Shown here: positions 1-8,825 of the stretch, piece by piece
How the letters are laid out: each line of letters opens with the position of its first letter
Position numbering within the stretch: position 1 is the stretch's first letter
Source of the DNA: Comamonas odontotermitis
GTDB taxonomy: Bacteria > Pseudomonadota > Gammaproteobacteria > Burkholderiales > Burkholderiaceae_C
DNA length: 64,000 bases
Assembly: GCF_020080045.1 (NCBI RefSeq)
Contig: NZ_CP083452.1
Location: 67,001-131,000, forward strand
Reading direction: 5' to 3'
The notes under the pieces: generated by a model
The model's database searches: none
The model's input: only the letters and a program-made list of their open reading frames with translations
What the model was told of the DNA's origin: nothing
Made by a program: the position numbers and the translations under genes

Positions 1-311
1 TGAACAAAAGCGTGCAGGATGTGGCAGGCGGCCTGCTCATCGTGAGCCAGTTCACCCTGGCCGCCGACACCAGCGGCGGCAACCGCCCGAGCTTCACCAA
101 CGCAGCGCCGCCCGCCGAAGGAGAGCGCCTGTACAACTACGTGGTGGCCCAGGCCCGCGCTGCCCACCCGGTGGTCGCCACAGGCCGCTTTGCGGCGGAT
201 ATGAAGGTGTATCTGATGAACGACGGGCCGGTGACGATTCCGCTGCGGGTGGCGCCGGCTGCTGGGGGTGAGAAAAGGCGGTTGTTGGCCAGGAGCGGCC
301 AGCCTTACTAG
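1..311 (+). CDS. dtd: D-aminoacyl-tRNA deacylase, C-terminal part (left edge)
   Basis: Dtd is a cytoplasmic proofreading enzyme that hydrolyses the ester bond of D-aminoacyl-tRNAs and of Gly-tRNA(Ala), keeping D-amino acids out of translation. About 103 codons are visible, reading from base 3; the family is near 150 residues, so roughly the N-terminal third lies outside the window. Both family signatures are present: the SQFTL motif near the start of the visible part and the GPVT motif (in NDGPVT) near the C-terminus, which together form the active site across the dimer. The C-terminus carries a short extra tail (LLARSGQPY) beyond the usual end. A gene that removes D-amino acids from tRNA lies only 10 kb from a D-amino-acid catabolic cluster, but nothing shows that the two are linked. 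Confidence 0.93.
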   Translation, partial: NKSVQDVAGGLLIVSQFTLAADTSGGNRPSFTNAAPPAEGERLYNYVVAQARAAHPVVATGRFAADMKVYLMNDGPVTIPLRVAPAAGGEKRRLLARSGQPY

Positions 312-606
312 TGCAAGTCCCATCTTTTTGGAAGTGCTTTATCGGACCGAATGCAGATAGCTTTCAATGAAAATATATCGATTCTTACCGCTCACACACT
401 TTCAATGTGAATTGCAACTTTTCCTACCTCTGCACCTTCAGTGCATTGCACTATGGCTACTTGAAACAAGTGATGCCGAAGCTTGGCGTACTTTTCTATA
501 TATGCACTCTACTAGATCTATCGCAATTATCGGTGCCAAAAAATACTGCCACTACTTTACAAGCAATGTATCCTATTGAGCTCTTGTGCTAATTCTTAGG
601 AAAAAT
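312..606. other. AT-rich intergenic stretch, no gene seen
   Basis: This stretch is visibly lower in G+C than its surroundings. It contains short open frames that start at internal ATGs and show no family resemblance or ribosome binding site, so I call no gene. It probably holds the promoter of the membrane protein that follows. I see no convincing terminator for dtd. Confidence 0.5.
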
Positions 607-1620
607 ATGCGCAGACGCGTGCAATTATCGAGTGATGCAGCTATCGTCAAAGGGAAAAAGAGCCGATATGTGAGTTCTCGGCCAATGGAACCGTCAAAGA
701 AAGGAACCGGCTCGTGGCTGGCACAATGGGTATCTGCAGCTGCTTTGATGTCGATTCTTATCTCGGTCGTCGGGTATGGCGCGGTGATGGGAGTTGCGCA
801 CAGATTCGGACAGAATCATGAAACAATGATCAGCTCCGGGCTGGATTTGATCACGATGGTTTGGCCGGCGGTATTAATGGTCGCCGTGTCATTGGGAAAA
901 TTTTTATCTACCGATGTATTTTGGGATATTTTCCGCCAGACATTCGTTATTCCCTGTGCTACAGCTGCAGTCGTCTTTTGCTTGCTCATAGCGAGACTAC
1001 CTGAGGTTACCCGATTTATCAGATGGAGCCAACGCGCCAGAGCTTGGATCAACCCAAAAAATTCATTTGCCAAATCGGTAACGTTGGCTGCAACGGGCTC
1101 TGTATTGGCAGGATTTTTGAGTGGGGTAGCGCTTTTTCTTGGTGCTGTATTTATATGGGCAATCCTTACCTTGCTACTGTATTTGCCTCTATTAGGGTAT
1201 TTCATGGGGATTTCTTACGTCGATAAGAATGTGGTGCAGCCTACGCAATGTGAAACGCCTTCAAATCGTACAGTGCGCATGACGCTACGAGACAAGGGGC
1301 GCAATAGGGATGACGAGGGGGATGTCGTCCAAGCTGAATGTGTCTTGATTTCATCGCTGGATGCTGGCAAGCCTTTTTTCCGGGTGGGGCGAACGGTCTT
1401 GTCCTCTTCCAGTGCAATGCTATTGTGGAACCCGGAAACCGGAAATTCTTATAGAACGCCATTGGTGGGAATGGAAGTGAGTTCTGTTGGTGAGGCTGAT
1501 TTTCAACAAATTTCAGAATTGTTGGCGCAATACCCAACGTCTTGTTTGCAGCTTGTTGGTGACGCAAGACGGTTGGTTTTGAAGACAACCGGGGTCACTC
1601 CGGAGCAATGTAAGCGGTGA
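607..1620 (+). CDS. Unknown multi-pass membrane protein
   Basis: I do not recognise this 337-residue protein. The N-terminal ~35 residues are basic (RRR, KGKK, KK), followed by about five hydrophobic segments near residues 38-63, 80-98, 110-130, 157-182 and 183-205, then a soluble C-terminal domain of ~130 residues containing a polar RDKGRNRDDEGD stretch. The C-terminal part has four cysteines, which could matter if it faces the periplasm. I start at the ATG preceded by AGGAAAAAT rather than a GTG 21 bases upstream that lacks a binding site. Base composition is clearly poorer in G+C than the flanking genes and many codons end in A or T, which suggests horizontal acquisition. No neighbour points to a function. 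Confidence 0.7.
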   Translation: MRRRVQLSSDAAIVKGKKSRYVSSRPMEPSKKGTGSWLAQWVSAAALMSILISVVGYGAVMGVAHRFGQNHETMISSGLDLITMVWPAVLMVAVSLGKFLSTDVFWDIFRQTFVIPCATAAVVFCLLIARLPEVTRFIRWSQRARAWINPKNSFAKSVTLAATGSVLAGFLSGVALFLGAVFIWAILTLLLYLPLLGYFMGISYVDKNVVQPTQCETPSNRTVRMTLRDKGRNRDDEGDVVQAECVLISSLDAGKPFFRVGRTVLSSSSAMLLWNPETGNSYRTPLVGMEVSSVGEADFQQISELLAQYPTSCLQLVGDARRLVLKTTGVTPEQCKR

Positions 1621-1630
1621 TATACGCAAT

Positions 1631-1650
1631 GGCGAATATTTCACTTCGCC
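1631..1650 (+). terminator. Weak hairpin after the membrane protein gene
   Basis: The inverted repeat GGCGAA / TTCGCC with an 8-nt loop lies just after the stop. There is no good T-run, so it is at best a weak terminator. Confidence 0.3.
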
Positions 1651-1735
1651 TTGCCTAACGAAGCGCCAAATTTCAACAAAAGCACATCTATGCTTCAGCG
1701 TCCTCAATAGGACGTAAGACGCACTATATCTACAC

Positions 1736-3433
1736 TCAATCCAACTGCCCCAACCCCACCGCATTGCCATGGCGGTCGCGTAAGCGGACCATGGTGCCTC
1801 CACGGTTCATCAGCGGCTTGCTCAGGAACTGGTGCCACACCCATGCGCCTTTTTCTCCCGGCTGCCCGCAGCTCGCATCGACGCCCTTGCGGTTGGTGAT
1901 GGGTGTGCAGACCACCAGGCCGTCTGCCGACGTCACGGTGTCGCCATCTGCGCGGGTGAGGGTGATGGTTTTCTGAACGACCGGCAGGAACCACTGCCCC
2001 AGCATGTCTTCTGCGAAGTTGGCCGGTCTTTCAAGCTGCAGCCGGCGAATGCGCACGGGAGCTTCCTGCGGCAGTTGCAGCTGGCCTACCGTCCACCACA
2101 TCCATTCTTCCAGGGGTTGGTCGTCGGACCGTTGGTAGGCGAACTCCAGTTGCGCGTCGCCCGCGCGATTGCGAAGCTGCGCCGATTGCTTGGCTCCGCC
2201 CAGGCTGCGGCCACCTGCATATTCGTCCATGGGAATGGTGGCGGCTGTTGTCGGTGGGTTCGCACCTTTGCTCAGGTACGCAGCGCTTCCCATGTGAAAG
2301 GTGGGCCGTGCATCGGCGCGGTAGTTGTAGACCTGCAAGATGGCCGTGCTGCCCTGGATATCCAAAGCCAGACCTCGCCCTGGCTTGCCGGTCAGCTCGT
2401 CTTCCACGATCCAGGTGCCGTTGATGGGCATCAAGGTATGGAGGTATTTATTGGGCACACAGACGGCACAGGTAGCGCCTCCCCACGAGAAATGACTTTG
2501 CAGGTAGTTCTGCTGAACATGCGTCTTCCACAGCGTGGTATCGCTACCGTTCTGCGGGCCGAATGCATCTGCCCCTGCGTTGTAGCCGGTGGCCGGCATC
2601 GATATGCCAGCTTGCTTGTCCCCCATGTGCACCATGCCGGTGACTTCGTAGCCCACCAGCTCGAACTGCATGCGGTCCACCCAGGGGCTAGCTACGGGCT
2701 CTGGAGACATATTGGTATTGATATAAGGAGGCTTGCCAATGGCGGCGCATGAAAAACGCGCGCGTGTGCCGACCAATTGGCACGCCATCTCTTGAAACGT
2801 GGTGTAGACAACCCGGTCAGTCCTTCGATCGGCGGGCTGCGACAAATACAGGTGGACACTGTTGTCCTCGTTCCGGAGCATGTCCAGCCGCCAGTCGTAG
2901 GCAACATCTCCTTGTGGATTCTGTACCAGCAACTGCACGACGCGGATGCCGTTTTGCATGCGTGGGTTGGTGGCTGCGGGCCCATCGCTTTGCACCAGGA
3001 GTCGCTCGATCGCCATGGCTGGCTCGTTGGGGAACTGGATCGTGCCCGTGAGGCCGTTTTTGAAGCTTACCGTCACATGGCCCAACGATTTGTCTTCCAC
3101 GGCATCGCGCGCCTCGCTGCCAAAGCTGCGCCCGCCCTGGTAGCGCATGAGCGGCGCCGTCACGCCATTGCCTTGCATCTGGCCGGTGGCGGTGTAGAAG
3201 GTGGCGTCGCCATTGTTCTCGTACCCAAACACCTGCATGAAGAAGGTGTTGCCTTGCACGTCAATCGCCAGGCCCCGGCCGGGTTTGCCATTCAGCTCTT
3301 CGCTGATGACCCAGGTGCCCGTCTGGGGCGTGAAGTCGCGTGCGGCCCAGCTGGCGGTACTGGCTGCCAGAGTGAATGCCATTGCGGCGGCAGCGATGGT
3401 TTTTTTCAGAATCGGATTGCGGGTGTCTGGCAC
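1736..3433 (-). CDS. Exported protein with an internal domain duplication
   Basis: This protein of about 565 residues has a signal peptide (basic NPILKK, then a hydrophobic AAAAMAFTLAAS core, cleavage likely after ASWA). I do not know its function. It contains two copies of one domain, the first beginning near residue 38 and the second near 339. Both start with GTW followed by an acidic EL-x-GKPGRGLA-x-D-x-QG motif, then a QV-x-x-Y segment, an aromatic TF/TFH segment and a YxGGRS motif. Six or more cysteines fit a disulfide-bonded periplasmic or secreted protein. The start chosen is a GTG preceded by GGGAG at 5 nt spacing. An ATG four codons upstream is possible but has no binding site and would put acidic residues before the signal core. 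It appears to be monocistronic. Confidence 0.75.
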   Translation of the reverse strand: MPDTRNPILKKTIAAAAMAFTLAASTASWAARDFTPQTGTWVISEELNGKPGRGLAIDVQGNTFFMQVFGYENNGDATFYTATGQMQGNGVTAPLMRYQGGRSFGSEARDAVEDKSLGHVTVSFKNGLTGTIQFPNEPAMAIERLLVQSDGPAATNPRMQNGIRVVQLLVQNPQGDVAYDWRLDMLRNEDNSVHLYLSQPADRRTDRVVYTTFQEMACQLVGTRARFSCAAIGKPPYINTNMSPEPVASPWVDRMQFELVGYEVTGMVHMGDKQAGISMPATGYNAGADAFGPQNGSDTTLWKTHVQQNYLQSHFSWGGATCAVCVPNKYLHTLMPINGTWIVEDELTGKPGRGLALDIQGSTAILQVYNYRADARPTFHMGSAAYLSKGANPPTTAATIPMDEYAGGRSLGGAKQSAQLRNRAGDAQLEFAYQRSDDQPLEEWMWWTVGQLQLPQEAPVRIRRLQLERPANFAEDMLGQWFLPVVQKTITLTRADGDTVTSADGLVVCTPITNRKGVDASCGQPGEKGAWVWHQFLSKPLMNRGGTMVRLRDRHGNAVGLGQLD

Positions 3434-3577
3434 GTTGTCTCCCATGGTTTGGAAGGCAGTATAGAGGGGCGATTTTTCAGAAAGTGGAGGGGTGCCCCTA
3501 GCCATTGCCTCAAATATCATGCCCGGTATTTTGCAAAGCGTTATACAGCGCGGGCGCAACGCGCATTCAGCGCCTTC

Positions 3578-4126
3578 TCAGCTGTACTGATCGGTGTAGT
3601 AATGGCGGGCGCAAGAGGCGCAGGCAAACAGGGATATTTCTCGCAGCGATTCGGGCGGGCCGCTAGCGCGAAAGTCTCGGGGCTTGGCACCGGGGCCATT
3701 CTCCCAGTACTGGTGGGTTTGCTGCACGGCAAGCAGCTCCTGCAAGCTGGCTGGGCAGGCGATAAATTCGCACCAGGTGTCGCAACAGAGCGGCCAGTCC
3801 AACCTTCCCTGAAGAAAAAGCGGCGCATCGGGCAGCTGGTGAAATTCGCGCCACGCCTTTTGCGGGTCTTGAGCCAGGCGCTGGACGGTGTGCTCGACAG
3901 CCCAGGTGTCGGTTCGCCGCACGTTGCCGCCATGGATGCACTCTGCGCACAGGTAATGCACTTCGGGCTCTTCTTGCGCCAGTAGGGTGTCAGCAGCTTT
4001 TCGGGGGTCGATGATCTCGCCGCTGTAGCGGTAAGCGGGCACCTCGCGGCGTTCGCACTGCTGGCATACCTCGCCCTCCACGCTGCGCAGCGCGGCATCG
4101 GCAACAGATTTGAAAATCTTCCCCAT
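3578..4126 (-). CDS. Cysteine-rich cytoplasmic protein, possibly CbrC-like
   Basis: This 182-residue protein has no signal peptide and four cysteine clusters: CQQC near residue 21, LCAEC near 60, CCDTWC near 115 and CASC near 170. They are spaced like a zinc-ribbon or treble-clef protein. The YSGEII segment after the first cluster and the W-x-x-x-CD-x-x-CEFI segment recall the UPF0167/CbrC family of E. coli (a colicin E2 tolerance protein), but the match is by eye and weak. The start ATG is well supported by GGAG about 8 nt upstream. It sits between two unrelated genes on its strand with no operon partner. Treat the family assignment as tentative; presence of a real gene is much more certain than its role. 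Confidence 0.65.
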   Translation of the reverse strand: MGKIFKSVADAALRSVEGEVCQQCERREVPAYRYSGEIIDPRKAADTLLAQEEPEVHYLCAECIHGGNVRRTDTWAVEHTVQRLAQDPQKAWREFHQLPDAPLFLQGRLDWPLCCDTWCEFIACPASLQELLAVQQTHQYWENGPGAKPRDFRASGPPESLREISLFACASCARHYYTDQYS

Positions 4127-4307
4127 TCTTTATCTCCATCAGTCATGACCATCACGTGCCCGGCTCGATTTTGAGGTAGGACGACGGCCATTTCTGCATG
4201 TCTTTATTGCTGCATATAGTGCATTTAACATTTGCACCTGGCCATATTGATGCATAAATTCGATGTGCATAGGATCACCTTCTCATTGTTTTTCAGGGAT
4301 AGAAGCC

Positions 4308-5282
4308 ATGGCCGTAGCGATTCGAATTCACAGCACAGGTGCGCCTGATGTCATGCAGATGGAAGAGGTGCATCTTTCATCGCCAGGGCCGGGCGAGGTA
4401 TTGCTTGCGCAGACCGCCATCGGCGTCAACCCGCTGGATGTCAGCCAGCGCAAAGGGGCGGTTGCGATTGCGCTGCCTTCCGGGTTGGGGCTGGAAGGGG
4501 CTGCAACGGTTACCGCCGTTGGCGCGGGGGTCCAGGGCTTGCATGTGGGCGACCGCGTGGGTTACGCCACCGGCCCCTTGGGCGCATATGCGAGTGCGCG
4601 GGTGTTTCCGGCAGAGCGTCTGGTCAAGCTGCCTGATGCTCTTGGCGACGATGCCGCTGCGGCGGTACTGTTCAAGGGCATCACGGCACAGTACCTGCTC
4701 AAGGCCACGGGGCAGGTCGGCCAGGGCTCGCGGGTATTGATTTATGGCGCAGCGGGTGCCCTGGGGCAGCTCATGTGCGCGTGGGCAAAGCATCTGGGCG
4801 CGCATGTGCTGGGTGTGGTGTCCAAGGCGGCCAGTGTGGAGCGCGCGCGGGCAGCAGGCTGCGACGAGGTGTTTGTTTTCGATGCCCAAACGCTGGCCGC
4901 GCAGGTGGCGCAAGCCACGCAGGGCCAGAAGGTGGATGTGGTGTACGACTCCATTGGCAAGGCGACCTTTCTCACATCGCTCGACTGCCTGCGCCCTCGC
5001 GGGCTGATGGTGTCGCTGGGCGCGACATCGGGCCTGCCGCCCGCAATCGAGGTAGGAACGCTCAACGCCAAGGGCTCGCTGTTTCTCACCCGCCCATCAC
5101 TGGCAGCCCATACGGCCACGGCAGAGGAATACCAGAGCCGCGCGCGCGATGTTTTGAGCGCCGTGTCGAGTGGCATACTCACGCCCCGCATCTGGAAAAG
5201 CTATGCGCTGGCAGAGGTGGCACAGGCGCACGCAGACCTGGAGCAAGGGCGCTCGCAAGGCGCGATCGTTCTCAAACCTTGA
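4308..5282 (+). CDS. Zinc-independent quinone oxidoreductase-like dehydrogenase
   Basis: This medium-chain reductase of 324 residues is of the NADPH:quinone oxidoreductase (Qor) type. The N-terminal GroES-like domain carries the GVNPLDVSQRKG segment near residue 39 and GLEGAATV near 61. The Rossmann domain has the dinucleotide-binding GAAGALG at residues 147-153. The cysteine cluster of structural zinc seen in true alcohol dehydrogenases is absent, as expected for quinone reductases. The likely reaction is NADPH-dependent reduction of quinones or enones in the cytoplasm; the substrate cannot be read from sequence. The start ATG follows AGGGATAGAAGCC. A LysR gene begins 15 bases downstream in the same direction, so the pair is probably cotranscribed and the regulator may respond to the enzyme's substrate. 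Confidence 0.88.
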   Translation: MAVAIRIHSTGAPDVMQMEEVHLSSPGPGEVLLAQTAIGVNPLDVSQRKGAVAIALPSGLGLEGAATVTAVGAGVQGLHVGDRVGYATGPLGAYASARVFPAERLVKLPDALGDDAAAAVLFKGITAQYLLKATGQVGQGSRVLIYGAAGALGQLMCAWAKHLGAHVLGVVSKAASVERARAAGCDEVFVFDAQTLAAQVAQATQGQKVDVVYDSIGKATFLTSLDCLRPRGLMVSLGATSGLPPAIEVGTLNAKGSLFLTRPSLAAHTATAEEYQSRARDVLSAVSSGILTPRIWKSYALAEVAQAHADLEQGRSQGAIVLKP

Positions 5283-5297
5283 TTGTGGAAGGAAACC

Positions 5298-6242
5298 ATG
5301 GAGATGCTTGACAGCCAGCACGCCGATGAGCTGGCCACACTGCTTGCGCTGGCAGACAAGGGCTCGTTTGCTGCGGCAGGGCGTGCGCTGGAGCGCCACC
5401 CCTCGGTGCTCTCAAAACGCATGCAGGCCCTGGAGCGCAGGCTGGGCGTGCGGCTGGTGGAGCGCACCACGCGGCAGCTGCACTTCACCAGCGAAGGCCG
5501 GCTGCTGGTCGACAAGGTGCGGCAGGCCACGGCCCTGATCCGCGACGCCGAGCAGGAGGCGGCGCAGGGCGCGCGCGACATGCGGGGTCGTCTGCGCCTG
5601 TCGATGCCCGCCACGATGGGGCGGCGCTGGATCAGCCCGATGCTGGCGGATTTTGCCCTGGCCCATCCGCAGGTTGCGCTGGAGGTGGAGTACAGCGAGC
5701 GGATCGCCGATGTGGTGGGGGAGCGCTTTGATGCCGCCATCCGCATCGGCCATCTGCCTGACAGCGGGCTGGTGGCCACGCGGCTGTGCGACCAGCACCG
5801 CATTCTGTGCGCCTCGGCCAGCTACCTGGCGCGCCACGAAGCGCCCAAGACACCGGCAGACCTGGCCCGCCACAACTGCCTGGGCTACACCGGGCTGCGC
5901 TCCTTTCCGGAATGGACGCTGGTGCAGCCCGCTGCAAAGGGAAGGGCGAGGCTTGCAGAATCGGTGCGAGTGACCGGCTCCATGACGAGCAACGACAACG
6001 AGGCACTGCTGCACGCGGCGCTCAAGGGCGTTGGCATCGTCTCGGGCAGCGATTGGCACCTGATGCCTGCCGTGCAAACTGGCGCACTCGTTCGCATCCT
6101 GCCGCAATGGACGCTTGGAGACGCAGGCGGCATCTACCTTGTGCGCCCATCGGCGCAATACAGCACGGCGGCCATGGCGGCGCTCAAGCAATGGCTGGCG
6201 CAGGCATTTGCGGCAGCGCCCTGGCGCAGCGCGACTGCCTGA
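5298..6242 (+). CDS. LysR-family transcriptional regulator
   Basis: This 314-residue LysR-type regulator has an N-terminal winged helix-turn-helix over about residues 10-70 (GSFAAAGRALERHPSVLSKR, then LEQ-like LERRLGVRLVER) and a LysR substrate domain (RGRLRLSMPATMGRRWISP onward). In place of the usual Q-P-A-x-S recognition segment it reads H-P-S-V-L-S. The chosen ATG follows GGAAGGA by a few bases; a second ATG two codons later is equally readable. Unusually for a LysR gene it is co-directional with, and 15 bases behind, its probable target (the quinone-reductase-like gene) rather than divergent from it. Ligand unknown. Confidence 0.88.
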   Translation: MEMLDSQHADELATLLALADKGSFAAAGRALERHPSVLSKRMQALERRLGVRLVERTTRQLHFTSEGRLLVDKVRQATALIRDAEQEAAQGARDMRGRLRLSMPATMGRRWISPMLADFALAHPQVALEVEYSERIADVVGERFDAAIRIGHLPDSGLVATRLCDQHRILCASASYLARHEAPKTPADLARHNCLGYTGLRSFPEWTLVQPAAKGRARLAESVRVTGSMTSNDNEALLHAALKGVGIVSGSDWHLMPAVQTGALVRILPQWTLGDAGGIYLVRPSAQYSTAAMAALKQWLAQAFAAAPWRSATA

Positions 6243-6359
6243 GGTGTGGCATGCGCTGCGGCGATGGAGCACTCTCGCAGCGGATAAAACCGGGCATTTT
6301 CCCTTCATGGGCAGTGCAAAGCCGCTATTCTTTCGCTTTCCCCATAAGAGACCGATCCT

Positions 6360-8114
6360 ATGAAGACCGTATTTCGCCACACCGCGCTTGCCATCAGCAT
6401 TGCGCTGGCCTGTGCCGCAGCCCAGGCCGACACCCTGAAAAAGCCCGCACTGGATGCGATTGCCGCCGAGGCGATCAAGACGCCAGCGACCTTCCCACAG
6501 TTCTTGCAGAACGCAGCCAAGCAGGATGCGAGCGTGGCAGGTGCTGTGCAACGCTACGTGGCTGGCGAGGCGTTGCAGGGTGACGACCTGACCAATGTGG
6601 CGCGCCTCTTGGGGCTGTACACGCGGCTGACGCAGGAAACCCAGGTACTGGGCAGCATCACGCAAATGGTGGCGCTGCCGACCGTGCGCGACGCCAAGGT
6701 TGCACCACACGACAGCCAGGCCATCATCGACTTTGGCGCGCTGGTGGAAAAGATGGCCAAGGACTTTGGCCTGCAGTACCGCAACGTGGACAACCGCATT
6801 TTTGAAGTGACCCTACCGGCGACGGCGGCACAGGCCGGGGGGCAGGAGTTCGGCATCCTCACCCATGCCGATGTGGTGCCCGTGGTGCCTGCGGAATGGG
6901 TGATCGACGGCAAGCAGCTTGATCCTTTCAAGGTCACCCGCATTGGCGACAAGCTGTACGGGCGTGGCACGATTGACGACAAGGGATCGATTGCCACTGT
7001 GATGTACGCCATGAAGGCGGTGAAAGACGCCAAGCTGCCGCTGCAGCGCGGCATTCGCCTCATGATCGAAACCACCGAGGAAACCGGTGGCGACGCCATG
7101 AAGTACTACCGCGCCAAGACCCAATTGCCCGAGTACAACATTGTGCTAGACAGCAAATACCCGGCCGTGGTGGCCGAAAAGGGTACGGGCGCGATCAAGG
7201 CCTTTTTTGCCGATGTGAAGACCGACGGCCAGCAGCCCGCAATCACCGCCATGGTGGGTGCGGCTTCATCGAACGCGATTGCGCAGACCGCAACGGCCAG
7301 CATCGAGGCGGGTAACGCCGCTGCACTGGCAGCCGTCGCGCAGAAACTGCAGGCGGCCAAGGATGCTTATGTGGCGCAGAACCAGCAGTACGGCAAGTTC
7401 AGCATCGATATTGCGCCTGCCGCCAACAAGATCGACATCAAGGTCACCGGCAACTCGGCTCACGGCTCGCGCCCCGAAGAGGGCGTGAACCCGGTGCCGC
7501 GCCTGGCGATGTTCCTGCAGCAGAGTCTGATGGCCGACGGCGCGCAGCCATTGGTGGCGCGCAACCAGTACAGCGATGCGGTGCGCTACATCAACGGCGT
7601 GTACGGGCTGGATTATTTTGGCAAGGGCCTGGGGCTGGCGTATGCCGATGACTTCATGGGCCCGCTCACTATTTCGCCCAACTTCATCAAGGCGGCAGGC
7701 GGCCAGTTGGAGGTGACGGCCAACGCCCGCATGCCGCGCGGCAAGACGCCCGAGCAGCTCAAGGCCGAAGTGGAAAAGGGCATTGCCAACTGGAGTGCCG
7801 CTGCCAAGGTGCCGGTGAAGATCGACTACACCCAAGGCAACTGGATGGCGCGCGACCCCAAGGGCGCGTGGCTGACAACCTTGCTGAACATCTTTGGCGA
7901 TACCACGGGGCTGGACGCCAAGCCGGTGCCGACCGCTGGCAGCACCACCGCCAAGCTGATGCCCAACGCCATCAACTTTGGCCCCGCCATGCCTGGCAAG
8001 AAGTACACCGCGCACAACGCGCTGGAGTACAAGGAGCTGCCTGACCTGCAGGCCGACATGCAGATGTTCACCGAAATGCTGGTGCGCATCGGCAACCTGC
8101 AGTCGATGCAGTAA
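6360..8114 (+). CDS. Exported M20-family dipeptidase
   Basis: This 584-residue metallopeptidase of the M20 family (PepV-like branch) has a classic Sec signal peptide (MKTVFRHTALAISIALACAA, cleavage after AQA). Predicted dinuclear zinc ligands are visible: His169 in THADVV, Asp206 in GTIDDKG, the catalytic Glu-Glu pair near 240-241 in ETTEETGG, and a late His in YTAHNALEY. A dimerisation domain is inserted between the two halves (NSAHGSRPEEGVNP). Known family members cleave dipeptides or acylated amino acids; the signal peptide places this one in the periplasm. It appears monocistronic: it is preceded by over 100 non-coding bases and followed by a strong terminator. The exact substrate is unknown. 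Confidence 0.85.
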   Translation: MKTVFRHTALAISIALACAAAQADTLKKPALDAIAAEAIKTPATFPQFLQNAAKQDASVAGAVQRYVAGEALQGDDLTNVARLLGLYTRLTQETQVLGSITQMVALPTVRDAKVAPHDSQAIIDFGALVEKMAKDFGLQYRNVDNRIFEVTLPATAAQAGGQEFGILTHADVVPVVPAEWVIDGKQLDPFKVTRIGDKLYGRGTIDDKGSIATVMYAMKAVKDAKLPLQRGIRLMIETTEETGGDAMKYYRAKTQLPEYNIVLDSKYPAVVAEKGTGAIKAFFADVKTDGQQPAITAMVGAASSNAIAQTATASIEAGNAAALAAVAQKLQAAKDAYVAQNQQYGKFSIDIAPAANKIDIKVTGNSAHGSRPEEGVNPVPRLAMFLQQSLMADGAQPLVARNQYSDAVRYINGVYGLDYFGKGLGLAYADDFMGPLTISPNFIKAAGGQLEVTANARMPRGKTPEQLKAEVEKGIANWSAAAKVPVKIDYTQGNWMARDPKGAWLTTLLNIFGDTTGLDAKPVPTAGSTTAKLMPNAINFGPAMPGKKYTAHNALEYKELPDLQADMQMFTEMLVRIGNLQSMQ

Positions 8115-8133
8115 TCACTCCGTTTTTAGTAGC

Positions 8134-8170
8134 AAGGCCCGCGCGCTTCACCAGCGCAGCGGGCCTTTTT
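8134..8170. terminator. Strong rho-independent terminator between convergent genes
   Basis: The stem AAGGCCCGC plus GCGC pairs with GCGC, a bulged A, and GCGGGCCTT around a 7-nt loop, followed by a T-run on the + strand and preceded by A residues. It sits between the convergent dipeptidase and dgoA genes and probably serves the + strand gene, perhaps both. Confidence 0.85.
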
Positions 8171-8186
8171 ATTGGAAAGCGAAGGC

Positions 8187-8825
8187 TCAGGCCTTGTGCA
8201 GAGCCCGGTAGTGGCTGGCAAACGCCTGCGCATCGGCGGCCACCTGCGCGGCCGTCTTGCCGGGCTTGAACAGCGATGAACCGATGCCAAAACCAGCTGC
8301 ACCGGCCTGCAGCCACGGCGCCATGTTGTCGGGCGAGATGCCGCCCACGGGGTAGATGCCGGTGCCTTGTGGCAGCACGGCCAGCAGGGCTTTGACCACA
8401 GCGGGCGAAGCCAGCTCGGCAGGGAAGATCTTCAGGCCATGCGCGCCATGCGCCAGCGCCGTGAACGCCTCGGTGGGCGTCAGCACCCCGGGCAGGCTGA
8501 TGAGGCCGAGCTTGACCGATTCATCGATCACCGCCGGGTTGCAATTGGGCGAGATGATGAGTTGGCCGCCTGCAGCATGCACATCGCGCACCTGCTGCGC
8601 CGTCAGTACCGTGCCTGCGCCCACCAGCACATCGGGATAGGCGGCGCGCATGGCGGCAATGCTGCGAAGCGGATCGGGCGAGTTCAGCGGCACCTCCCAC
8701 AGGCCAAAGCCTGCGCTGTGCAGCGCGGCGCCGATTTCTACCGCCTCGGCAGGCTGCAGGCCGCGCAGAATGGCGATCAGCGGCAGTTGCGCCTGCAGGG
8801 TCTGAAAACGGGTGAGCAGATTCAT
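8187..8825 (-). CDS. dgoA: 2-dehydro-3-deoxy-6-phosphogalactonate aldolase
   Basis: This 212-residue class I aldolase splits KDPGal into pyruvate and D-glyceraldehyde 3-phosphate, the last step of D-galactonate catabolism. Family markers are the IAILRG segment with Arg21, EVPLNSP with the catalytic Glu44 (the NSP reading separates DgoA from the glucose-type Eda aldolase, where threonines follow), and the Schiff-base Lys132 in GLKIFPAE. The phosphate-binding end GIYPVGGIS is intact. Its start codon overlaps the stop of dgoK by the ATGA arrangement, so the two genes are translationally coupled. No dgoD dehydratase or galactonate transporter lies in this window, so the upstream steps must be encoded elsewhere. 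Confidence 0.93.
   Translation of the reverse strand: MNLLTRFQTLQAQLPLIAILRGLQPAEAVEIGAALHSAGFGLWEVPLNSPDPLRSIAAMRAAYPDVLVGAGTVLTAQQVRDVHAAGGQLIISPNCNPAVIDESVKLGLISLPGVLTPTEAFTALAHGAHGLKIFPAELASPAVVKALLAVLPQGTGIYPVGGISPDNMAPWLQAGAAGFGIGSSLFKPGKTAAQVAADAQAFASHYRALHKA

Noticed and set aside
367..592. Two small overlapping plus-strand frames of 60-70 codons
   Set aside because: No binding site, no motif, and they lie in an AT-rich promoter-like gap.
4127..4307. A promoter or riboswitch before the quinone-reductase-like gene
   Set aside because: The gap is AT-rich and surely carries promoters, but I could not find a convincing -35/-10 pair or a conserved RNA structure.
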